Of a stretch of 6,183 nucleotides of DNA, positions 1 through 5,405 are shown piece by piece. This DNA is from Anaerolineales bacterium UBA2232 (GTDB taxonomy: Bacteria; Chloroflexota; Anaerolineae; UBA2200). The notes below the pieces were generated by a model. The model had not been told where the DNA came from. It did not search any database and saw only the letters and a list, made by a program, of their open reading frames with translations. The number at the start of each line of letters is the position of its first letter. Within the stretch, counting starts at the first letter, position 1. The translations under genes were made by a program, and so were the position numbers. Location: contig DDYO01000104.1 in NCBI GenBank assembly GCA_002348045.1, forward strand, positions 43,037-49,219, in the 5' to 3' direction.

Positions 1-124
<124 letters not shown>

Positions 125-152
125 TTAATGTGAATGCTCTTCCCAGAGCAGT

Positions 153-455
153 CTATTTCATGACGGCGAGGATGTCTTTCTCGCTCAACAGCAAGTACTT
201 TTTGTCGTCCTTCTTGATCTCCGTACCAGCATACTTGGCGTACAGGACACGATCGTTCGCCTTGACTTCCATCGGCGCCCGTTCCCCACTGTCCATAAGT
301 CGGCCCGGGCCTATCGCCAGAACCTTGCCTTCCTGTGGCTTTTCCTTGGCCGTATCAGGCAGGACCAGACCACTCGGCGTTGTCTCCTCTTGCTCCAGGG
401 GCTCTACCAGTACGCGGTCAGCCAACGGCTTGATGTCCTTGACACTACCTACCAT
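153..455 (-). CDS. groES: Co-chaperonin GroES (Hsp10)
   Basis: This 100-aa protein is the heptameric lid of the GroEL folding cage and acts in the cytoplasm. Its length is normal for the family (about 94-100 aa). The signature IKPLADRVLVEP is at residues 8-19. The mobile loop spans about 20-36, with the hydrophobic contact segment GLVLP at 29-33 that docks on GroEL. The roof loop is in about 49-65, and the conserved core DRVLYAKYAGTEIK is at 68-81. The ATG is supported by AGGAGGT (complement of 463-469), 7 nt upstream. About five residues precede the usual start of homology, so translation could in principle begin later, but no better start is visible. It is the first gene of groES-groEL, read from the promoter at 530-557 under likely HrcA control. 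Confidence 0.97.
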   Translation of the reverse strand: MVGSVKDIKPLADRVLVEPLEQEETTPSGLVLPDTAKEKPQEGKVLAIGPGRLMDSGERAPMEVKANDRVLYAKYAGTEIKKDDKKYLLLSEKDILAVMK

Positions 456-492
456 CCCAGCAACCTCCTACACGAATTTGGATCTCCTGCTC

Positions 493-519
493 TTAGCAGT
501 CGAGCACCGAGAGTGCTAA
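493..519 (-). promoter_or_regulatory. CIRCE operator (proximal), HrcA binding site
   Basis: The inverted repeat reads TTAGCAGTC, nine bases, GAGTGCTAA on the plus strand. The family consensus is TTAGCACTC-N9-GAGTGCTAA, so 17 of 18 arm positions match and the spacer length is exact. In the direction of groES transcription the first arm is perfect and the single mismatch falls in the second arm. It sits between the predicted -10 and the groES ribosome binding site, within the start of the transcript, where HrcA classically represses groESL until heat shock. Confidence 0.95.
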
Positions 520-529
520 TGCAAGACGT

Positions 530-557
530 ATCATAGCAGAATCCTTACAAAAGTCAA
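530..557 (-). promoter_or_regulatory. Sigma-70-type promoter of groES-groEL
   Basis: Read on the minus strand, TTGACT (complement of 552-557) and TATGAT (complement of 530-535) are separated by 16 bp. If TTTGAC is used as the -35 instead, the spacing is 17 bp. Each hexamer matches the housekeeping consensus at five of six positions. Transcription would begin near 523, a few bases before the proximal CIRCE, the geometry expected for HrcA repression. Confidence 0.85.
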
Positions 558-572
558 ATCCCATGGGAATGA

Positions 573-599
573 TTATCACTCACAACCTTCGTGTGCTAA
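573..599 (-). promoter_or_regulatory. Second, degenerate CIRCE-like operator upstream of the groES promoter
   Basis: TTATCACTC, nine bases, GTGTGCTAA lies here. Against TTAGCACTC-N9-GAGTGCTAA it matches 16 of 18 arm positions and has the exact 9-bp spacer. The arms pair with each other at seven of nine positions. It starts 16 bp beyond the -35 hexamer and exactly 80 bp from the proximal CIRCE, so the two sites bracket the promoter. HrcA binding is inferred from the match alone; it may be a weaker auxiliary operator. Confidence 0.72.
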
Positions 600-683
600 C
601 GGAGAGCTGACAAGGCAGGCGCACACGCTTCTGGGGGGGGGATACGGTCTGCTGAGCGGACTCGGGCAACGATATACGCCAGT

Positions 684-2630
684 TCACTCCGCCGGATTGA
701 ACGTGCCTTCAACATAGCGACCCGCCGCGTTCCAGAACATCCACCCTTCTGTGCTGGCATCTATGGCCGCTTGCCTCTGTTGCCGCAGCTCTTTCACCCC
801 GTAGGGCACCGACTCGAACCAGTAGTGCTGCAGCCAAGGTCGTATCGGAGTGCTCGTCCTTTGCGCCAACGCCATACAAGCGCGATAGACCACCTCATAA
901 GGCTGCTGATTCGGTCTCTCCAAATCGAGATTGCCCGGAGCAAACGTCGAAGGGTAGACCATCGGCGAGATGTAGTCCATATAGGGCGCGATATCCTGGA
1001 TCCGCTGCCCGATACCCATGTCAAACTCCGGGTCCACCCATACCGTCAGCCCAAAGACATCGGCCGACAGGAGAACGGGGTAAGGATCCAGCTCGTGCCG
1101 CAACCGCGCACAGAATTCTCTCATCATCGCGCACCGCGACTCCAGAGTACTCTCGCGAATGTACTGGATTTCGCGAACCTCGCCGTCGGAAGGAAATCGC
1201 AGGTAGTCGAACTGGATCTCATCAAATCCCAAAAGCGCCACCTCTTTGGCCAGCGCAATATTATACTCCTGCACCTCCTGCCGGAACGGGTCCGCCCAGG
1301 CAGCACCTTCCAAGTCGCGCCAAAGGGATCCGTCGGGCCTGTGGACCATCCAATCCGGAAACGCCTCGGCCAGTGACGGGTCCTTGAAGACAACCATCCG
1401 AGCGATCAGGTAGATTCCCTTCTCCTTGCACCAGGATACAAAGCGGTGCATGCTGATCAACTCAGACTTGTAGGCACCGCTCTTTTGCGCAGCAACGTGC
1501 TCACTGGGGAACGCCAACCATCCACGATCGTTCTTGAGGTCCACAACGAGGGCATTGCACTCTGTCCGCTCCAATAGGGAAATCAGCTCCCCTATCCGCT
1601 CCTCGCTGGTCAGAATACCCAGTGGCATGTACAGACCCCTCACCTGAAACCGTCTGAGGTGGTGCTCGATCTCCGTCACAGGCCCCGGTCGCAACTTTTC
1701 GGGATCATAGCCAGGGGCGCTGATGGCCAGGTTGATTCGATCGGGCAGACCTGCGAGCGAGTACCGTCCCTCGGCATCCGTCACGACCTCGGTGACAGGC
1801 TCCCCCTCAGAGCTCACCACCACCCGAGCCCCGGCGACAGGGCGAAGGTCGCCGGCATCCAGCACCACACCCCCGAGGGTATCGGGGCGCAACATGACGG
1901 ACATCCCCTCGCTCCCCTCGAACACCGCTGTGGACGGTGCGTACCCAGGCGCTGTGATCGTCACGGTAACACCATCCGCCAGTCGCCTCAACAAGGATGT
2001 GCCGTCAGAGGTCGTGGCCACCTGCTCAGCAGCCCAGGCCACAATCGCACCCATAACCGGTCTTTGGGAGTAGGCGTCGAGAACTGAGACTGTTGTTACG
2101 ACAGGCCGCAGGACAACCTCCTGGGCGCCTTCTTCCGACGCGATCAGCCGGGCTGTTTCGTAGCCTGGCATCAGTACCTCGAACGAGCTACTGGTGGGCA
2201 CACGGTAGATCACGAAAGCCCCATCCTCATCGCTGTGCACGTTGTGACCCGCACCGGTCACCAGGGCACCGCTCAGCGCCAGGGCCGTTTCCTCATCCCG
2301 GATCGTGCCAGCCAGTATTCGGGGCGCCATGAGAATATCGACAGCGACAGCTGCGCCAGGCACCTGCCCTCGAGGAGCCTGAGTCTCGATCGGATGGTAG
2401 CCTTCTGCCCTAAAGCTCAGTATCGCGTTACCCCACACCCAGCCGGCATCGTAACGACCCTCGGCGTCCACCTGGACAGCAGATTGACCAGTTTCAACGC
2501 TAGCGAAGACTGGGTCCTGCGTCAATTCGTCCCTCACAACGCCATATATACGCCGCGGACAGAAGTGCGCCAAGGTTGCTGCTGCACCTATCACGGCCAC
2601 GATCAGAACCAAACCGAACCGTTTTCGCAT
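684..2630 (-). CDS. Exported or membrane-anchored protein: four carboxypeptidase-regulatory-like repeats plus DUF4015-type putative glycoside hydrolase
   Basis: This 648-aa protein appears to be a surface or secreted enzyme. A basic start (MRKR) and hydrophobic stretch at about 6-22 form a signal peptide or membrane anchor; Cys24 has no proper lipobox. Four beta-sandwich repeats of the CarboxypepD_reg type follow at about 27-95, 104-175, 178-248 and 252-326. Each ends in a G-Y motif (Tyr78, Tyr157, Tyr230, Tyr308), and the second to fourth read PGY. From about 330 to the end the sequence resembles the DUF4015 putative glycosyl hydrolase barrel: RGLYMP (331-336), VVDLKND (362-368), ARMVVFKDP (410-418), FDEIQFDYLRFPSDG (469-483) and SADVFG (522-527). 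Asp475 and Asp524 are candidate active-site residues by analogy with glycosidase barrels, which is inference. The substrate is unknown. The ATG follows AGAGG at a 5-nt gap, a modest ribosome binding site. No clear terminator is seen after the stop. Confidence 0.88.
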   Translation of the reverse strand: MRKRFGLVLIVAVIGAAATLAHFCPRRIYGVVRDELTQDPVFASVETGQSAVQVDAEGRYDAGWVWGNAILSFRAEGYHPIETQAPRGQVPGAAVAVDILMAPRILAGTIRDEETALALSGALVTGAGHNVHSDEDGAFVIYRVPTSSSFEVLMPGYETARLIASEEGAQEVVLRPVVTTVSVLDAYSQRPVMGAIVAWAAEQVATTSDGTSLLRRLADGVTVTITAPGYAPSTAVFEGSEGMSVMLRPDTLGGVVLDAGDLRPVAGARVVVSSEGEPVTEVVTDAEGRYSLAGLPDRINLAISAPGYDPEKLRPGPVTEIEHHLRRFQVRGLYMPLGILTSEERIGELISLLERTECNALVVDLKNDRGWLAFPSEHVAAQKSGAYKSELISMHRFVSWCKEKGIYLIARMVVFKDPSLAEAFPDWMVHRPDGSLWRDLEGAAWADPFRQEVQEYNIALAKEVALLGFDEIQFDYLRFPSDGEVREIQYIRESTLESRCAMMREFCARLRHELDPYPVLLSADVFGLTVWVDPEFDMGIGQRIQDIAPYMDYISPMVYPSTFAPGNLDLERPNQQPYEVVYRACMALAQRTSTPIRPWLQHYWFESVPYGVKELRQQRQAAIDASTEGWMFWNAAGRYVEGTFNPAE

Positions 2631-2661
2631 ACAAACCTCTGCCTACCGATCAAATCGTGCC

Positions 2662-2690
2662 ATTGTAGCCGTACCTGCTCACATCCACAA
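2662..2690 (-). promoter_or_regulatory. Candidate promoter of the DUF4015 gene
   Basis: On the minus strand TTGTGG (complement of 2685-2690) and TACAAT (complement of 2662-2667) are 17 bp apart. The -10 matches at five of six positions and the -35 at three of six. Transcription would start about 25 bp before the ATG. The -35 overlaps a DnaA-box-like 9-mer (TGTGGATGT on the minus strand, 2681-2689, seven of nine matches). This is a sequence-pattern call only. Confidence 0.4.
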
Positions 2691-2875
2691 ATGGGATCGT
2701 TACCGGGTTTCTTCTCACGAAACTTGACCATAAAAAGTCTTAAAATCCCGTTACGTCTCCACGCACAATATAGTTATGACGAAAACCTGACTTGTGCTAT
2801 TGTCAGCCAACATACACACTAGCGATAGTGCCCCTTGAGGAACTGGCTGGCCGTTATGTTGACCTCATCCTCTGA

Positions 2876-2928
2876 TGCCACATTGCGAGCGGCACCTCTA
2901 TACCCTACAATTGCTCTCGATTGTGGCA
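2876..2928. repeat. Imperfect inverted repeat overlapping the candidate dnaA promoter
   Basis: The left arm 2876-2890 begins TGCCACA and the right arm 2913-2928 ends TGTGGCA. The outer seven bases pair perfectly. Further in, GCGAGC pairs with GCTCTC except for one mismatch, after a small bulge. The central gap of 22 bp contains most of the promoter spacer and the -10. It could be an operator or a leader hairpin; no regulator family was recognised. Confidence 0.4.
2883..2911 (+). promoter_or_regulatory. Candidate dnaA promoter
   Basis: TTGCGA (2883-2888) and TACAAT (2906-2911) are separated by 17 bp. The -10 matches the housekeeping consensus at five of six positions and the -35 at four. It would give dnaA a leader of about 250 nt. 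A second -10-like hexamer, TATACT at 3045-3050, is closer to the gene but has no recognisable -35. The assignment is tentative. Confidence 0.4.
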
Positions 2929-3170
2929 CCCAGAATCTCTTGCATCACCCTTCTCTCTCCTCCATGGGGATGCCAATGGGGCTGCGCCGTTTCTCGGGCT
3001 GGAGCATTCCATCAGATACTCAGTCGGGCCGCCTCGGGCAAGACTATACTGCTTGACCTGACTGCTTAGGCGGGCGGAAGCCGGGCCACGTCCGACTGGA
3101 TATTGAGGCTCTTGCGTCGTTCTCATCAACAGAGTGTTTGTTGCTGGCTGTGTATCTCAAGGAGACACCT

Positions 3171-4532
3171 ATGAACCCAGAACAGGCCTGGCAGGCAGCC
3201 CTAGGAGAATTGCAGCTCCAACTTACCAAACCCACCTTTGATACGTGGGTGAAACACACGCATGTCGTCAGTTGCGAGGACAGCACTTATCTGATCGGGG
3301 TGCATAACGGCTACGCCAAGGACTGGCTAGAAAACCGGCTTCTGACCACCATCAAACGTACGTTGACCAGCATCGTTGGACACACCACAGAGGTCAAGTT
3401 TGTGGTACGCCAACGAAAGACCAATCGCTTGGCACCCGAGCCTGCTCTGTCAAGTGACACTAGGGAACAAGGTCAGGAACCGGATTCTGCGTTCAATACG
3501 AACCTGAATCCCAAGCATTCTTTTGACTCCTTTGTGGTCGGCAGCTCTAACCGCCTCGCCAACGCTGCCGCCCGAGCTGTCGCCGATAGCCCGGGTACAG
3601 CCTACAATCCTTTGTTCATCTATGGAGGCGTCGGCCTGGGCAAGACCCACCTGCTCCAGGCCATCGGCAACGCGGCCCTGCGCAGGACCAAGCGGGTCCT
3701 CTACATTTCGTCAGAGACGTTCACCAACGAACTCATCAATGCTATCCGCAGCCAGACCACCGAAGAGTTCCGCACCAAATACCGCGACAATGTCGACGTT
3801 CTGATGATCGACGACATTCAGTTCATCGGCGGTAAGGAAAGCACTCAGGAAGAGTTCTTCCATACGTTTAACAGGCTGCACGAAGCAGGAAAGCAGATCG
3901 TGATGTCCAGCGACCGTCCTCCACGGGCCATCATCACCCTGGAAGACCGGCTTCGCTCCCGCTTTGAGTGGGGACTGATCGCTGACATCCAACCGCCGGA
4001 TCTCGAAACCCGGGTTGCCATTCTTCGCGCCAAGGTCGAGTCTCAGCACCTGAGTGTGCCCTCCGACGTCATTGACTTTATCGCCGGCAAGATACAGACA
4101 AACATCCGCGAGTTGGAGGGATCTCTTAACCGGGTGGCTGCCTGGGCCCAGCTGATGAGCATAGATCTCACCGTGGACGTGGCAGCAACCGCCCTGGCGG
4201 ACATCCTGTCTCGGCCCAGCACCATCACGGCGGACCAAGTACTGGAGGCCGTCGGCAGCCGTTTTGGGATTGATGTCCAGACATTGCGAGGTCGCCAGCG
4301 CGCCCAGAAGATCGCCGCCGCCCGTCACGTAGCTATGTACTTGCTCAAACAGGACTTGCATCTCTCCTTACCGCAAATCGGCGGCGCTCTCGGTGGACGC
4401 GACCATACTACCGCCATGTATGGCTGCGAGAAGATTGCCGAAGAGATCGAGGTCAACGACCAGCTGCGTAGAGATGTGCTCGCCATCCGCGAGTACATCT
4501 ACAAAGAGCCCACTCCGTCCCGCCGACGCTAG
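3171..4532 (+). CDS. dnaA: Chromosomal replication initiator protein DnaA
   Basis: DnaA binds 9-bp boxes at oriC, forms an ATP-dependent filament, opens the duplex and helps load the replicative helicase. The 453-aa product is full length. Domain I spans about 1-85 (W-x-x-A-L-G-E-L near the start, FDTWV around 23-27). A short linker follows to about 110. The AAA+ domain starts at NLNPKHSFDSFVVG, with Walker A GGVGLGKT (152-159), Walker B LMIDD (211-215), sensor 1 IVMSSD (243-248) and the Arg-finger segment RLRSRF (Arg264). The domain IV signature GGRDHTT is at 408-414 and reads the DnaA box. The ATG at 3171 was chosen because AAGGAG stands 8 nt upstream and MNPEQAWQ matches the usual N-terminus; an in-frame TTG at 3138 lacks a ribosome binding site. 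It is transcribed away from the DUF4015 gene, and dnaN does not follow it here. Confidence 0.98.
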   Translation: MNPEQAWQAALGELQLQLTKPTFDTWVKHTHVVSCEDSTYLIGVHNGYAKDWLENRLLTTIKRTLTSIVGHTTEVKFVVRQRKTNRLAPEPALSSDTREQGQEPDSAFNTNLNPKHSFDSFVVGSSNRLANAAARAVADSPGTAYNPLFIYGGVGLGKTHLLQAIGNAALRRTKRVLYISSETFTNELINAIRSQTTEEFRTKYRDNVDVLMIDDIQFIGGKESTQEEFFHTFNRLHEAGKQIVMSSDRPPRAIITLEDRLRSRFEWGLIADIQPPDLETRVAILRAKVESQHLSVPSDVIDFIAGKIQTNIRELEGSLNRVAAWAQLMSIDLTVDVAATALADILSRPSTITADQVLEAVGSRFGIDVQTLRGRQRAQKIAAARHVAMYLLKQDLHLSLPQIGGALGGRDHTTAMYGCEKIAEEIEVNDQLRRDVLAIREYIYKEPTPSRRR

Positions 4533-4558
4533 ACAGCACACTGCATCAGTAGAATGTC

Positions 4559-4590
4559 AGGCGCTGGGAATCGATACCCCAGCGCCTCTT
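4559..4590 (+). terminator. Hairpin terminator after dnaA
   Basis: A perfect 10-bp GC-rich stem, AGGCGCTGGG (4559-4568) with CCCAGCGCCT (4578-4587), encloses a 9-nt loop and starts 26 nt after the dnaA stop codon. The following bases CTTCCCTTG are pyrimidine-rich but form only a broken T tract, so termination may be incomplete. The position and stem make a dnaA terminator the best reading. Confidence 0.65.
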
Positions 4591-4659
4591 CCCTTGCCCC
4601 ACTGTACTGCCCCTTCTTCCTTCACCTTCCGGCTAATTGGCGCCCATCTGGCCCATCGT

Positions 4660-4710
4660 TGTGGAAAAGTCCCGAATAACTGGGGATAACTCTATTGAAC
4701 CTGGGGATAA
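4660..4710 (-). promoter_or_regulatory. Three DnaA-box-like 9-mers at 21-bp intervals
   Basis: On the plus strand the 9-mers read TGTGGAAAA (4660-4668), TGGGGATAA (4681-4689) and TGGGGATAA (4702-4710). Each differs from the complement of the DnaA box, TGTGGATAA, at one position. All face the same way, and their starts are exactly 21 bp apart, about two helical turns. The second and third lie in an identical 13-bp repeat, CTGGGGATAACTC (4680-4692 and 4701-4713). Confidence 0.7.
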
Positions 4711-4848
4711 CTCGCCCCAGAACCGGCCTTCAGCAAAACCCGGACCACAGAGAACGCTCAGGAACCGCTAGTCCTAGTCTAGTGACCGCCCGCATTGACA
4801 ACGACTAGTAGCTCATTTTGTGAAACGGCGAAGAATCGCTTCTTCCAG

Positions 4849-4868
4849 TTTTCCCCAGCCTATCCACT
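4849..4868 (+). promoter_or_regulatory. Pair of weaker DnaA-box-like 9-mers, opposite orientation
   Basis: TTTTCCCCA (4849-4857) and CTATCCACT (4860-4868) each match TTATCCACA at seven of nine positions. Their starts are 11 bp apart, about one helical turn, and they face the three upstream boxes. Two mismatches each makes these calls weak outside an origin context. Confidence 0.45.
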
Positions 4869-4994
4869 GCTGCGGTGCACGGACAGGCCGTGCTTGGCCT
4901 CTCCCAGAATCCGTCCCTCGTATGCCGCGATGGCCAGCCACCTACCAGCAGTGTTGTTCCACTGCTCCCTCGCCAAGATCGACGGTTGTGCCCA

Positions 4995-5040
4995 GATTCC
5001 ACACCCCCTACTACTGCTGCTACATACTATAGATATATGG
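4995..5040. other. Candidate DNA unwinding element with DnaA-trio-like repeats
   Basis: From left to right there is a weak DnaA-box-like 9-mer GATTCCACA (4995-5003), a run of five C (4004-style GC clamp at 5004-5008), and the tract CTACTACTGCTGCTA (5008-5022). An AT-rich stretch to 5040 follows, in which 15 of the last 20 bases are A or T. On the bottom strand the tract reads 3'-GAT GAT GAC GAC GAT-5'. In Bacillus subtilis a box, a GC-rich spacer and 3'-[G/A]A[T/A]-5' repeats form the basal unwinding system. The resemblance in order is visible; function is inferred. Confidence 0.45.
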
Positions 5041-5075
5041 AGAGGGGAGAGATTCTCTAAATTGACCACAGCGCT

Positions 5076-5405
5076 CCCAACAAGGTGTTAAGGCGACAGA
5101 TGGTCGTTCTCCTCAAATTCGCTTATCAGCAATGAGCTCATTCGTGGATTCACTGGAGAGAGTGCCCAGACCAGAGGATAGCCATCCGTGATTGACTGGA
5201 TCATCAGGCGCTACGAAAGGCCGATCCGTATTGACTGAAGCAAGCAGTTCTGCTGGCCGATCTTCTGTGCGTCGCCGCACCTCTTCAAATCCGCGGAAAA
5301 TACGGGACAAGTATCGTGGTTGGCAGGTTTGGGTGCGCTTGGTGTGGTGACCAACCTGTGCTAACATGACAACCGACTCGCGAAAGGAGCCTCCCAGCGA
5401 TACCC
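5076..5405. other. Intergenic stretch before the metallophosphoesterase gene
   Basis: No gene was recognised here. An 84-codon open frame on the minus strand (5113-5367) has no ribosome binding site and no family resemblance, so it is not called. Near the right end a short inverted repeat TTGGT-N6-ACCAA occurs at 5339-5354, and the weak -10-like TAACAT lies at 5362-5367. AAAGGAG at 5383-5389 is the likely ribosome binding site of the next gene. The promoter of that gene could not be fixed with confidence. Confidence 0.5.

Larger units (their letters stand above)
2631..3170. other. Divergent intergenic region between the DUF4015 gene and dnaA
   Basis: These 540 bp hold no convincing gene. Short open frames here lack ribosome binding sites and family resemblance. 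The left end carries the candidate DUF4015 promoter. An AT-rich patch lies around 2720-2785, and the candidate dnaA promoter with its inverted repeat lies at 2876-2928. Only one weak DnaA-box-like 9-mer (2681-2689) was found, so the main origin is more likely on the other side of dnaA. No tRNA, riboswitch or other RNA gene was recognised. Confidence 0.6.
4655..5075. other. oriC: Putative chromosomal replication origin (oriC)
   Basis: This non-coding stretch directly after dnaA contains the only cluster of DnaA-box-like sequences in the window. It has three on the minus strand at 4660, 4681 and 4702, two on the plus strand at 4849 and 4860, and weaker ones at 4995 and 5062. An AT-rich stretch preceded by a trinucleotide tract lies at 5008-5040. 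Origins commonly lie beside dnaA, so the location fits. None of the boxes is a perfect TTATCCACA, and no GC-skew or origin-mapping data are available here, so this remains a prediction. Confidence 0.7.

Noticed and set aside
130..519. 129-codon open frame antisense to groES
   Set aside because: It runs through groES and the CIRCE operator in the wrong direction, with no family resemblance.
600..683. Terminator for the DUF4015 gene
   Set aside because: The only hairpin (around 647-661) is short, pairs better on the opposite strand, and has no T tract.
2724..2746. TTGACC with a downstream TAAAAT as a plus-strand promoter
   Set aside because: The two hexamers are only about 11 bp apart, too close for sigma-70 recognition.
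2235..2822. 195-codon open frame on the plus strand
   Set aside because: Much of it is antisense to the well-supported DUF4015 gene and its composition is low-plausibility (His/Arg/Ser-rich); the rest covers the promoter region.
3022..3050. Second dnaA promoter ending in TATACT
   Set aside because: The -10 is good, but no -35-like hexamer lies at 16-18 bp.
3138..3170. TTG-initiated N-terminal extension of DnaA by 11 codons
   Set aside because: No ribosome binding site precedes the TTG, while AAGGAG sits correctly before the ATG at 3171, where family homology begins.
3711..4361. 216-codon open frame antisense to dnaA
   Set aside because: It is a shadow of the dnaA coding frame; the sense strand carries every DnaA motif.
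5113..5367. 84-codon open frame on the minus strand in the intergenic region
   Set aside because: It has no ribosome binding site and no recognisable motif, and it lies in a region otherwise free of genes.
4533..5405. tRNA, CRISPR array or insertion sequence in the non-coding stretch
   Set aside because: No cloverleaf, no regularly spaced long repeats, and no terminal inverted repeats with a transposase were found.
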